Shown piece after piece: positions 1 through 8,863 of a stretch of DNA of 64,000 nt. Position numbers and translations under genes: made by a program. Position 1 is the stretch's first letter; each line of letters begins with the position of its first letter. The notes beneath the pieces are model-generated. The model saw nothing but the letters and a program-made list of their open reading frames with translations, was not told the origin of the DNA and did not search any database. The DNA comes from Sphingomonas sp. PAMC 26621 (lineage in GTDB: Bacteria; Pseudomonadota; Alphaproteobacteria; Sphingomonadales; Sphingomonadaceae): assembly GCF_000251145.1 (NCBI RefSeq), contig NZ_AIDW01000021.1, positions 176,942 through 240,941 of the forward strand, given 5' to 3'.

Positions 1-93
1 CTGCGCCTGGCCGTAATCGGTGATGCCGACGACCGCCTCGTCGCCGTCCAGCCGGACCCATTCGTGATCTTCGTTGAAACGTAGGGTGCTCAT
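1..93 (-). CDS. GcvH-like lipoyl-carrier protein, N-terminal part only
   Basis: Only the first 31 codons lie in the window; the gene continues past base 1. They begin [18 protein letters not shown] and go on to GITDYGQAQ, which matches the start of glycine cleavage H proteins (EDHEWV and GITxYAQ motifs). The lipoylated lysine would lie outside the window. The ATG overlaps the TGA of the upstream redoxin gene (ATGA), so the two are probably translationally coupled. A second, complete gcvH sits in the glycine cleavage operon at 42499-42870, so this is a paralog, not linked to gcvT or gcvP here. It may carry lipoate for another purpose, as known for some stand-alone H-like proteins; that role is inference. 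Confidence 0.8.
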   Translation of the reverse strand, partial: MSTLRFNEDHEWVRLDGDEAVVGITDYGQAQ

Positions 94-701
94 CTCGGGT
101 CCTCCTGGTCTTGGTCGCCGATGCTCTGGGCATAGCTCTTGCCGTAGGGATAAAAGGCGTCCTTGCGGTTCTGCTGCCACGCGGCTTTGAGTTCCGGCCT
201 CGTGATGTCCCAATCGGAGCGGCATTTCCGGCTCACGGCCCGCAGGTCCTGGCGGAGCTCGTCCATGCTCGGGCGGCCGAAATACCAGTAGCCGTTGTAG
301 ACACTGTGGATAATCAGACCGGGCTCGAGGACGAGGACGTGCGGGATCATGGGATCGTGCGCCGGATCGGTATATTCGGCGATATCGAGATCCTTTTGAA
401 CGATCCGCCGGCTATCCGAGAGGAAGGGCCAATGCGCGCCCACACCGCTGCGATATTCGTTTGTCTCGGTGATGCTGTCGGTGCTGATGGTGACGAGCCG
501 ACAATAGCCGACCTCCATCTCGGCGTGCAGTTCGAGAAGCCGCTGGTGCTGCCGGCGGTCCTTCGGGCAGTAGCCCCCGCGACTGAGCACGAGCACCATC
601 GGATCCCCGCCCTGCAAGACCGAAAGTTTTCGCCGCTTCGCGCTGTGATCGGAGAGTTCGTAGTCGGGGAGGGAAGCCCCCGGAACCATGTCGCCTCGCA
701 T
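90..701 (-). CDS. Redoxin (AhpC/TSA-like) domain protein
   Basis: 203 residues with a thioredoxin-fold peroxiredoxin-like pattern. A beta strand [17 protein letters not shown] places a likely peroxidatic cysteine at about residue 45, with a following RxxQ helix; a second cysteine is at about 67. The later segment [21 protein letters not shown] resembles the cis-Pro strand and edge of the fold. The last 50 residues are charged and not typical of the core domain. An alternative start is Met5. The stop overlaps the start of a gcvH-like gene, so the pair is an operon. Expected role is thiol-dependent peroxide or disulfide chemistry in the cytoplasm (no signal peptide). Whether the lipoyl protein downstream is its redox partner is inference. 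Confidence 0.75.
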   Translation of the reverse strand: MRGDMVPGASLPDYELSDHSAKRRKLSVLQGGDPMVLVLSRGGYCPKDRRQHQRLLELHAEMEVGYCRLVTISTDSITETNEYRSGVGAHWPFLSDSRRIVQKDLDIAEYTDPAHDPMIPHVLVLEPGLIIHSVYNGYWYFGRPSMDELRQDLRAVSRKCRSDWDITRPELKAAWQQNRKDAFYPYGKSYAQSIGDQDQEDPR

Positions 702-745
702 CGAATCCCCCTTTCTGTTTTCGAATATTGCTCAGAGACCTGAGA

Positions 746-1236
746 TTACGCCGGCCATGACTTGGCCTTCGTCAACGCCCAGAAGATCATGACATGTGAA
801 ACGCCGACGAGCGGGGCGTAAAAGGTGTAGACGTACCAGAACGTGCGATGTCGAACCGCGGGATGTCGAGCACCACAACACCGCGGACTCCGTTCAGAAG
901 ATCCAGGAACCCCCAGATATTGGCAATCCACACAAGAGGGATCGCGAATTGTCCATTCACGCGCAGGACCATGATACAGGCGAATGCCAGTACGGCTTCC
1001 ACCAGATCGCCGTAAGCAGCGTTGAAGAGAAACTGAGCGGGAACCTTGGGATCGACCATGGTCGGAACCAGTAAAGTCATTCCGACGTACCGAGGCACAT
1101 GCACGAACAGGAGCAGAGTAAGCGCGGACCCCATTGGCATCTTCATCAGGCGGGGCGCGACATACCAGAACGCCACTACGCCCGCGACGAAGAGGCTGGC
1201 GACAAGTTGCAGCCAGAAGATCACGACAATGTTCAT
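746..1236 (-). pseudogene. Small multi-TM membrane protein, interrupted by a -1 frameshift
   Basis: The first reading frame starts MNIVVIFWLQLVASLFVAG and gives three to four hydrophobic segments. After GFLDLLNGVRGVVVLDIP it turns into an arginine/serine-rich tail. In the adjacent frame the sequence continues as a credible last membrane helix, FWYVYTFYAPLVGVSHVMIF, ending at 746. Joining the two frames needs one extra base somewhere around 845-880 and gives 163 residues. This is either a consensus error or a true mutation. Function is not recognised; it resembles small uncharacterised inner-membrane proteins with four helices. It is preceded by a 141-base gap after the chimeric gene at 1378-2088. 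Confidence 0.6.
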
Positions 1237-1377
1237 TTACGTCCGTCCTCGGATGGGGTCATCGGGCGCTGGACGCTTGAAGGAGCGGTGACGTGCGGAC
1301 GATCGCTTTTCGCCGAACCCCTCGATCTTTTCGGTGAACCCGACCCGGCCGACGGCGCGCTTCGCTGCGCCGCAGCG

Positions 1378-2088
1378 TCAGCCTTTCACGAATGCTCGGA
1401 CGCGTGCCATGTAGCTCTCGCCGATGCAGACCTCGCCCCCGGAGCGCAGGCGAACGACCCACTTTCCGGAGCGACTGCGGCCGATCGCCACGATGCTTCG
1501 CTTTGCCACAAGGGCCGAACGGTGAACGCGGAGGAAGGCTGCGGCGTCCAAGTCCCGTTCGAGCTGGGAAAGCGTGGAATGGAGCAGATAGGAGCAACTC
1601 CCCAGATGCAGTCGCATATAGTCGCCTTCCGCCGAGACGTAGTCGATCCGATCGACGTCGATGCGAACAGTGTCGCCGCCGTCCCGTACCCAGAACTCGG
1701 ATCGAGACGTGGTCTTCGCGAGCAAGGGCGCGCCCTGACGGCCGTGTACCCGCTCAAGCGCGTGGCGCAGCCGATCAAGGGTAACCGGCTTCAGCAGAGC
1801 GTTGATGACCCCGACCGCGAACGCCTCCACCGCCGACCGCTCGTGCGGAGCGGTGAAGACGTTGCTCGGTGCGGGATCCCCACGTAACCGGGCTTCGCGG
1901 GCGGCTTCGTCGACGAACGTGTCGAACACCCGATAGGCCCCCGTTTCCCCTTCAACCCTCGCGGCATGCCACGTCAGGGTTCCGGGCCGGTCCTTAACCA
2001 AAAGCGCTTCTCTCGCGAGAAACGCCTCGATCTCGGCTTCTTTTCCAGGTTTGGCCGTCATCTCGACCAGTACTGCAAACCCAGACAT
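1378..2088 (-). CDS. Chimera: N-terminal ABM monooxygenase domain joined to a LytTR response-regulator tail
   Basis: One uninterrupted frame of 236 codons. Residues 1-75 (MSGFAVLVEMTAKPGKE... then RVFDTFVDEAAREARL) match the antibiotic-biosynthesis-monooxygenase / quinol monooxygenase fold, but it stops before the domain's last strand and helix. From about residue 88 the sequence becomes the end of a receiver domain (VEAFAVGVINALLKPVTLDRL, containing the conserved K-P). It then becomes a full LytTR DNA-binding domain at 130-236, with the motifs FLRVHRSALV and VRLRSGGEVCIGESY. The phosphate-accepting aspartate half of the receiver is missing. This looks like a deletion that fused two neighbouring genes, or an assembly join. 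Codons 76-88 are the junction. It lies 54 bases downstream of the Old Yellow Enzyme gene. Confidence 0.7.
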   Translation of the reverse strand: MSGFAVLVEMTAKPGKEAEIEAFLAREALLVKDRPGTLTWHAARVEGETGAYRVFDTFVDEAAREARLRGDPAPSNVFTAPHERSAVEAFAVGVINALLKPVTLDRLRHALERVHGRQGAPLLAKTTSRSEFWVRDGGDTVRIDVDRIDYVSAEGDYMRLHLGSCSYLLHSTLSQLERDLDAAAFLRVHRSALVAKRSIVAIGRSRSGKWVVRLRSGGEVCIGESYMARVRAFVKG

Positions 2089-2142
2089 ATCTTACTTCCT
2101 TACGCTGGAATGCATGCAGTCGCCTGCCGCACCAACTTCGCT

Positions 2143-3246
2143 TTACATCGCGAGCTCGGTTTCCTTGACGTCGGCGATCGGTCCGAGGATCGCCGGATCG
2201 AACGTGTCGAGGGCAGCGCAATCGGCCAGGCGCCTTGGCAAATCGGGGTTCGCCAGCGCGCCCCGACCGATGGTGACGATATCGGCACCGTCGTTCAGCG
2301 CAGCCGTCGCGCGCGCAATGTCGTGCAGACTGCCGTTGGCGAGGATCGCCGCCCTGGGTGCATGCTGTTTGGCGAGACGCATCAGGGAAGGACCGTCCGC
2401 GACGAACGCAGGCCGCCAGGCCTCGAACTCGGTGACATGGATGAAATCGACGCCCGCGTCCGCCAGGCTGCCGAAGATGATCTCGGCATCGCGCTCTGCG
2501 GCCGCCCACTTGTGATGATAGTCGTTCACCTTGCCTTGCGATAGCCGGACGCCGACCGGCACCCGTGCCCCCACCCGCGCACGCACCGCCTTCAGCGTCT
2601 CGACGATCAGCCGCACGCGGTTCTCCGTAGTGCCGCCCCAGTGATCGGTTCTGGTGTTGGCATAATCGGTCAGAAACTGGTCGAGAAGATATCCATTGGC
2701 GCCATGGATCTCGATCGCGTCGAACCCGGCGATTTCTGTCGCACGCCCCGCTGACTCGGCAAAACCGCTGATCGCGTCTGCGATCTGCGCCTCCGTCATC
2801 GCGCTCGGCAAACCATAGCGGTCCTTGCCGTGGTAGAACGCCATCTGTTCTCCCTTCGGCTGGATGGAGGACGGCCCGACGGTGCCGTCGCGAAACCGAT
2901 TGCCCTGGCTGATCGCGCCGGCATGCATCAACTGCGCGATGGCGAGCGTACCATGCGCCTTGAGGGCGCTGACGACCGGCTTCCAGGAGTTTGCCTGGAC
3001 CTCATCGGTCATGCCCGGCTGGTGGACGTAACCCTGCGCGAAGGCCTGATCGGTATAAATGCCCTCGGTGATGACCGTCCCGAAGCCGCCCCGGGCGAAA
3101 CGCTCGTAATAGCGGGTCATCCGTTCGGTCGCCCGACCGTCCTCGGTCGCCGAGATGCGCGTCATCGGCGCGACCGACAAGCGGTTCTTCGCGGTATGGC
3201 CGTTTATGATGCTCGGCGCAAAAAGGGCTGTAGTATCAGTGTCCAT
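2143..3246 (-). CDS. Old Yellow Enzyme family NADH:flavin oxidoreductase
   Basis: 367 residues, normal for the family. FMN-binding TIM-barrel features are visible: SVAPMTR at 24-30, AQLMHAG at 104-110, the active-site HGANGYLLDQF at 181-191 with His181 and Asn184, and the conserved DxRTDxWGG-like segment TRTDHWGG just after. The C-terminal part has ILANGSL and VTIGRGALANPDLPRR, the phosphate-binding end of the barrel. Such enzymes reduce activated alkenes or nitro compounds with NAD(P)H in the cytoplasm; the substrate cannot be told. It is divergent from a LysR regulator at 3391, a common arrangement for a substrate-responsive reductase. The chimeric monooxygenase gene follows on the same strand. 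Confidence 0.9.
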   Translation of the reverse strand: MDTDTTALFAPSIINGHTAKNRLSVAPMTRISATEDGRATERMTRYYERFARGGFGTVITEGIYTDQAFAQGYVHQPGMTDEVQANSWKPVVSALKAHGTLAIAQLMHAGAISQGNRFRDGTVGPSSIQPKGEQMAFYHGKDRYGLPSAMTEAQIADAISGFAESAGRATEIAGFDAIEIHGANGYLLDQFLTDYANTRTDHWGGTTENRVRLIVETLKAVRARVGARVPVGVRLSQGKVNDYHHKWAAAERDAEIIFGSLADAGVDFIHVTEFEAWRPAFVADGPSLMRLAKQHAPRAAILANGSLHDIARATAALNDGADIVTIGRGALANPDLPRRLADCAALDTFDPAILGPIADVKETELAM

Positions 3247-3390
3247 CGGTCATACCTCTGCATGAATACGTCGGACACCTTCCCTTTAAAAGCGAAGGGC
3301 GATCCGATCGTCGCCGCTGGATCTAGTCTGGTCGACGGGGTCGCAGAAGATGAGTTTGACGATAAGCACTATATCGATCATCGTTATATT
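3247..3390. promoter_or_regulatory. Divergent control region between OYE and LysR genes
   Basis: The 144 bases between the divergent start codons include an AT-rich stretch at about 3352-3390 (TTTGACGATAAGC followed by TATATCGATC), clearly poorer in GC than its surroundings. It is a plausible site for the LysR protein and for promoters in both directions. No exact operator could be fixed by eye. Confidence 0.4.
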
Positions 3391-4323
3391 ATGGATCTTG
3401 AAGATGTTGCCCTGTTTCGCGCGATCGCATCCGTCGGCAGCCTGTCGGCGGCGGCGCGCCAGACGGGCACGTCGCCGATGTTGGTCAGTCGCAGATTGGC
3501 AGGCCTCGAGGCCGAGTTGAACGCACGTCTGTTCCACCGCACGACGCGGGCCCTCTCCCTGACCCAAGAGGGAGAAGCGTTTCTACCGCATGCCGTCACC
3601 CTCCTGGAAGCCCGGGATTCGGCGATGGCTTCGGTCTCGTCCGGCAGCTCCGGCCGGTCAGGCGGTGCCGGCCTGTCAGGTGTGTTGAAGATTACGGCAC
3701 CCAACGTCATCGGGCACACCGTCGTCGTCCCTGTCGCGGCGCGGTTGATTGCCGACAATCCCGCGCTACGCGTCGATCTGACCTTGAGCGACGGGGTCAT
3801 CGACATTGCCACGGCAGGTCTGGATGTGGCTGTACGCGTGGCGGAGATGAAGCCATCGGGCATGATCGCGACGAGGGTCGCCGACAACCCCTTCACGCTC
3901 ATCGCATCGCCGGGCTACGTCGCGCGCCTGGGGAAACCCGCTACGGCGGAAGAGCTGATGGATCACGCCTGTATCCGGCTTCACGCGATGGAGACATGGC
4001 CGTTCACAAGGGGCGGTGAGGCACACCGCGTTCGGATAAGGGGCCCTTTGTCAGCCAATACCGTCGACGCGGTGCGCGCAGCCTGCATCGCCGGCGTGGG
4101 CATCGCGATGCTGACGTACTGGGACGTCCACAAGCAGATCGAACGCGGAGAGTTGCAGCGCATCTACCTCACCGACGTCGAGCCGCGGGAGGTGGGGATA
4201 TGGGCCGTTTTCCCGAGCCGCTCGCACGTGCCGGCGCGGGTTCGGGCCTTTATCGATGCGATGCGGGAGTCCTGCCTCGCGGGATCCGATGCGCCTGGGT
4301 GGGACCCGGCCAGTCCGCTGTAA
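3391..4323 (+). CDS. LysR-family transcriptional regulator
   Basis: 310 residues. The start is the ATG at 3391 (MDLEDVALFRAIASVGSLSA); the frame is open far upstream, but homology begins here. Residues 1-60 form the winged helix-turn-helix (SLSAAARQTGTSPMLVSRRL, then LEAELNARLFHRTTR). Residues 90-300 form the periplasmic-binding-like effector domain. Residues after the helix carry a short serine/glycine-rich linker (SGSSGRSGGAG) that is longer than usual. It is transcribed away from the OYE gene and probably controls it and itself. It belongs to the broad group of LysR proteins next to oxidoreductases; the inducer is unknown. Confidence 0.92.
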   Translation: MDLEDVALFRAIASVGSLSAAARQTGTSPMLVSRRLAGLEAELNARLFHRTTRALSLTQEGEAFLPHAVTLLEARDSAMASVSSGSSGRSGGAGLSGVLKITAPNVIGHTVVVPVAARLIADNPALRVDLTLSDGVIDIATAGLDVAVRVAEMKPSGMIATRVADNPFTLIASPGYVARLGKPATAEELMDHACIRLHAMETWPFTRGGEAHRVRIRGPLSANTVDAVRAACIAGVGIAMLTYWDVHKQIERGELQRIYLTDVEPREVGIWAVFPSRSHVPARVRAFIDAMRESCLAGSDAPGWDPASPL

Positions 4324-4423
4324 AAGACGGCTTGGTCGATGCAATGAGGGTGCCGTGGCCGGTTCAGCGCCATGCGGACGCGACCGGCCCGTTGCATCGA
4401 GCGTCCTGCACAAGCGTGCCCCT

Positions 4424-5793
4424 TTAGGTCCGGATGCTGGCAAAACACGCTCGCAGCTCCGCAGTGAACAGCGCAGGTTGTTCGAACGCGGCGAAGTGTC
4501 CGCCTTTCGACACCCGGTTCCAGTAGAACAGCTTGGAATAGGTCCGTTCGCCCCAGATCCGTGGCGGTCGGTAGATTTCTCCCGGGAAGATACTGACGCC
4601 GACCGGGATCTCCACCACGTGTCGCGACGTCTGTTCCCCGCGTCTTTAGCATAGAGCCGGGCCGATGAGGCGGCAGTCGCCGTGATCCAGTACAGCATGA
4701 TGTCGTCGAGCATCGCGTCGCGCGAAATGACCGATTCCGGGTTCCGGTTGCTATCCGTCCAGTCCGTGAACTTCTCGTAGATCCACATGGCTTGCCCCAC
4801 CGGGGAATCGACGAGGCCGTAGCCGAGCGTTTGCGGTCGGGTTTCCTGGATGCTCCCATAGCCGGTCATCGTGCGGAAGAGCGCCTTGAGCTCGGCGATG
4901 GCGGCCTTTTCTTCATCGCCCGGCGCGCCTTCGAGCGGCGGCGGCGAAAGGGTCGGCAGGTTGAGGTGAATCGCCGCCAGCCCTTCCGGCTTCTGCACGC
5001 CGAGCCATGTGGTGACATGCGCGCCCCAGTCTCCGCCCTGAGCGACCCAGCGGTGATAACCGAGCCGTTTCATCAGCGTGCTCCAGGCGGTGGCGATCCT
5101 CGGCACGTCCCACCCCGTGCGTTCCGGCTTGTCCGAAAAGCCGTAGCCCGGCAGCGAGGGAATGACGACGTGGAACGCATCCTCGGCGCGCCCACCGTGC
5201 GCCTCCGGATCGGTCAGCGGACCGATCACGTCGAGAAACTCGACGACCGACCCCGGCCAGCCGTGCGTGAGGAGGATCGGCAAGGCATTTGCGTGCTTGG
5301 AACGCACATGCAGAAAGTGAATTCCCAGACCGTCGAGCGCCGTGCGAAATTGTGGAAACGCGTTGAGCCGGCGCTCAAGCCGCCCCATGTCATACCCATC
5401 TCGCCAATAGTCGACGAGAGCTTGAGCGCGTTCCAGCTGGACGCCTTGCGACCCGTCGGCGACGGTTTCCCGTTCGGGCCAGCGTGTCGTTGCGAGCCGT
5501 CGCCTGAGATCCTCGATCACGGCCGACGCGATGGCGACACGGAAAGCTCGCACAGCCTCCGTGGCGGGTGGCAAATCGACCCCGATGGAACCTGCGATCG
5601 ACAGGTGCGCCGCTGCCTTGGCCGACGCGTAGCCGAGGGTACCCAGGCCTAACCCGGCCTGCAGCACCGCCCTGCGCAGCGGCGGCGACGTGCGGCCAGT
5701 GACCTCGTCGCTCGGAAGCCCCTCTTTCATCGACCCATCCTGCTTCCTGAACACGGCAAGGGCGGGACGGCTGATCCGCGCCATATCGTCCAT
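4424..5793 (-). pseudogene. Epoxide hydrolase (EHN + alpha/beta hydrolase), -1 frameshift
   Basis: The N-terminus has a Tat-like leader (LRRAVLQAGLGLGTLG). An epoxide-hydrolase N-terminal (EHN) domain follows (FRVAIASAVIEDLRRRLATT), then the hydrolase core with THGWPGS (oxyanion HGWP) and the nucleophile motif GGDWG. After RLYAKDAG the frame is lost. The missing end (IPVGVSIFPGEIYRP through KGGHFAAFEQPALF, with the catalytic His) is in the adjacent frame and stops at 4424. Restoring one base in the C-run at 4636-4639 joins the two. The repaired protein has about 457 residues, close to family length once the leader is allowed for. It is a consensus error or a recent mutation. The export signal suggests a periplasmic enzyme. 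Confidence 0.8.
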
Positions 5794-6095
5794 TCGGATT
5801 GGTCCGACCCCAGGTTACAGGTTTCAGGGCGGCATCCGGCGAAAGGCAGACATTTAGAGTATGTCCGCGTGGTCGCCGGTCAGTTCGTCGCGGAAGACGG
5901 ATTAAATCTGCCGTTCCCTCTGCGTCATTGAGGAGCGTTTTGCGCGCCGTATCCAGCTCCGCCCGCGCGGGCGGGAAGGTCAGACGGGGCTCAGGAACAG
6001 ACTTTGGCACCGCATGATAGACTTAGCGCTTTTGCCCCCCTGGTTGTGAGTGCAAGATCGCCTCCATGTAATGGAACACGGTCAGGTGCACTCCC
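5794..6095. other. Gap of about 300 bases, no gene seen
   Basis: Lies between the divergent epoxide hydrolase and retropepsin-like genes. Open frames here are arginine-rich shadows without any recognisable domain. It probably holds the two promoters; no clear -35/-10 pair or hairpin was found. Confidence 0.4.
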
Positions 6096-6961
6096 ATGGA
6101 ATTCCGCTCTGCATGCCTGGTCCTGTGCGGCGTCGGGGTGTCTTTGTCCCCGTCTCCGACTATGGCCCGCGATTTCGTGCCGCTGTCTGCGAATTCCGCT
6201 GGCATCGAGACGGTGCAGGCTACGGTCGGCGGCCGGGTCGGTACGTATCTGTTCGACAGCGGTATCGGGACCTCCGGCGTCACACCCGCGGTGGCCGCTG
6301 CGATCGGATGCAAACCCTGGGGGAAGGTGACCGGCTTTCGCGCGATCGGCGAGCGCGTCGAAGTCCCCCGCTGCAACAGCAGCACGGTAAGATCGGCGCG
6401 TATCAAACGACCGTGCCGCAACTGTCGGTCTTCGATCTGGCTAGGTTCATGGGGCCGGCCTCGGCCGGACTCAGCGGGGCAATTGGCCTCGATGCCTTCG
6501 TGGGGCAGACGGTGACGCTGGACGTCGCGCATCACCGGCTGGTCCTCGAGGACGCAGCCAGTCTCGCCGCAATCCGCAAGACCGCGGTGGAGGTGCCGAT
6601 CCGGCTCGTGCGCGTGGCGGAGGGTGCGGCGCTCACCGTCGACATCGGGGTTCCGACATCCTCGGGAACCGCATGGATGGAACTCGACACCGGCAACTAC
6701 GGCGCGTCGATGGTCGATCGCACGATTGCCGGCCTGTTCGGTTTGAACCCGTCCGACACGGCGGTTCAGCGCTGGGATGTCACCCCGGCGGACGGGCTGC
6801 ACATTTCGGGCCCGGTGATGGTCAAGGACCTCATCCTCGACGGCAACCTTGGCCGAGAGGTGCTTCGGCACTGGGAAATCACTGTGGATCTTGCTGACGG
6901 CCGTGGCTGGATCACGCCTTTACCGTCAACGAGACCGCCAACTGACCAGACTGGCGGATGA
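6096..6961 (+). pseudogene. Retropepsin-like aspartyl protease homolog, -1 frameshift
   Basis: The protein begins with a signal-like segment and then VQATVGGRVGTYLFDSG, where the usual D-T/S-G active site of retropepsin-like proteases appears as FDSG. A second match, AWMELDTGNYGASMV, lies in the C-terminal half and has the canonical DTG. The first frame runs from 6096 to about 6390 and then degenerates. The continuation (KIGAYQTTVPQLSVFDLARF onward) is in the next frame up to 6961. One missing base around 6370-6400 accounts for it. The repaired product would have about 288 residues and two lobes, probably periplasmic. Substrate unknown. It is convergent with guaA, with a 222-base gap that holds nothing recognised. 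Confidence 0.65.
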
Positions 6962-7183
6962 CGACATCGTGCCGATCGATCCCGGGCGCCCGCCATCGTG
7001 CATGCGGTCTGCGGCATGGCGCCGCGCCTGTATCCCTGCCCCTACCCTGATACCACCGCGCGCGAAGCAGACGTCCGTCGTGCCCTCAATTAGCGCTTGT
7101 TGGTTTCCCGTCGGCGTGTCGGCGGAATCAGGTAGGTCTGCCGCGCCATGGGGCAGCTCGATCACCCCTTGGCCAAGCAAACG

Positions 7184-8740
7184 TCATTCCCACTCGATCG
7201 TGCCGGGCGGCTTGCTCGTATAGTCGTAGGTCACGCGGTTGACGCCGCGCACTTCGTTGACGATCCGTGTCGCGACGCGCGGGAGGAAATCGCCCGGGAA
7301 CTGGAACGCCTGCGCGGTCATCCCGTCGGTCGAGGTGACCGCGCGGAGTGCCAGCACGTTGTCATACGTCCGCCCGTCGCCCATCACGCCGACGCTGCGC
7401 ACCGGCAGCAGCACCGCGAACGCCTGCCAGATCGCGTCGTACAGCCCCGCACGTCGGATTTCCTCGAGATAGACCGAGTCCGCCTTGCGCAGGATATCGC
7501 AGCGTTCCTTGGTCACTTCGCCCGGGATGCGGATCGCGAGACCCGGCCCCGGGAACGGATGCCGCCCGACGAAGATCTCGGGCAGGCCAAGCTCGCGGCC
7601 CAGCGCACGGACTTCGTCCTTGAACAGTTCGCGCAGCGGCTCGACCAGCTGCATCTTCATCCGCGCGGGGAGACCGCCGACATTGTGGTGGCTCTTGATT
7701 GTCACCGACGGCCCGCCGGTGAAGCTGACGCTCTCGATCACATCAGGGTAGAGCGTCCCCTGCGCAAGGAAGTCCGCGCCGCCGATCTTCCTGGCTTCCG
7801 CCTCGAAGATGTCGATGAACGCGCCGCCGATGAACTTGCGCTTCGCCTCGGGGTCGGTGACGCCCGCGAGCCCGGCCATGAACGTTTCCTCTGCGTCCAA
7901 ATGGACCAGCGGGATGTTATAGTGGTTACGGAACAGCGTGACGACCTGATCCGCCTCGCCGCTGCGCATCAGCCCGTGGTCGACGAACACGCAGGTCAGA
8001 TGCTCGCCGATCGCCTCGTGGATCAGCACTGCCGCGACCGCCGAATCGACCCCGCCGGACAGCCCGCAGATGACCTTGCCACTGCCGACCTGCGCACGGA
8101 TCTCGGCGATCTTGGTCGCGCGGAACTCCGCCATCGTCCAGTCGCCGGTCAACCCGCAGACGTGCCGCGCGAAGGTTGCGATCAGCTTGGCGCCATCCGG
8201 CGTGTGGACCACCTCGGGGTGGAACTGCATCGCGTAATAATGCCGGTCGTCGTCCGCGATCACCGCGAACGGTGCACCCGGGCTCGCCGCGACGGGGCGG
8301 AAACCAGGGGCGAGCGCAGTGACCTTGTCGCCGTGGCTCATCCACACCTGATGCGCCTCGCCCGGCGTCCACACGCCGTCGAACAACGCGCAGGCATCGC
8401 CGATCTCGATCACCGCATGGCCGAATTCGCCGCTATCGCCGAGCGTCACCGTTCCGCCAAGCTGGTGCATCAGCACCTGCTGGCCGTAGCAGATTCCCAG
8501 GATCGGCACGCCGCTGTCCAGAATAGCCTGAGGAATGCGCGGGCTGTTCTCGTCGAGCACCGAGGCGGGGCTGCCCGACAGGATCACGCCCTTGGGCTGC
8601 ATCCGCGCGAACGCATCGGCGGCGGTCGTGAACGGGGCGATCTCGCTATAGACCCCCGCTTCGCGCACGCGGCGTGCGATCAGCTGCGTAACCTGGCTGC
8701 CGAAATCGACGATGAGGATGGAGTCGCTGGGATGGGTCAT
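7184..8740 (-). CDS. guaA: GMP synthase (glutamine-hydrolysing)
   Basis: 518 residues, the expected length. The class I glutamine amidotransferase domain is at 1-200 with the nucleophile in GICYGQQ (Cys84) and the His/Glu pair in MQFHPEV. The ATP-pyrophosphatase domain follows with its P-loop in [13 protein letters not shown]. The C-terminal dimerisation domain has [17 protein letters not shown] and ends with the typical KPPGTIEWE. It converts XMP to GMP in purine synthesis, cytoplasmic. It stands alone here, with no guaB next to it. The reading frame is intact, unlike its neighbours on both sides. Confidence 0.98.
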   Translation of the reverse strand: MTHPSDSILIVDFGSQVTQLIARRVREAGVYSEIAPFTTAADAFARMQPKGVILSGSPASVLDENSPRIPQAILDSGVPILGICYGQQVLMHQLGGTVTLGDSGEFGHAVIEIGDACALFDGVWTPGEAHQVWMSHGDKVTALAPGFRPVAASPGAPFAVIADDDRHYYAMQFHPEVVHTPDGAKLIATFARHVCGLTGDWTMAEFRATKIAEIRAQVGSGKVICGLSGGVDSAVAAVLIHEAIGEHLTCVFVDHGLMRSGEADQVVTLFRNHYNIPLVHLDAEETFMAGLAGVTDPEAKRKFIGGAFIDIFEAEARKIGGADFLAQGTLYPDVIESVSFTGGPSVTIKSHHNVGGLPARMKMQLVEPLRELFKDEVRALGRELGLPEIFVGRHPFPGPGLAIRIPGEVTKERCDILRKADSVYLEEIRRAGLYDAIWQAFAVLLPVRSVGVMGDGRTYDNVLALRAVTSTDGMTAQAFQFPGDFLPRVATRIVNEVRGVNRVTYDYTSKPPGTIEWE

Positions 8741-8863
8741 GCGGCCAGATAGCAGAAGTGCGCCGCGATGCCAGAGGGCGGGGACGAATTGGCGGGCGCA
8801 ACGCCCGCGAAAGCCAAACGCCGGATTAACCCGTTATAGAGGGCGCGCTGCCACACAGGGCTG

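Noticed and set aside
7148..8752. Long open frame on the plus strand opposite guaA
   Set aside because: Antisense shadow created by high GC; arginine- and aspartate-rich with no domain, while guaA is fully conserved.
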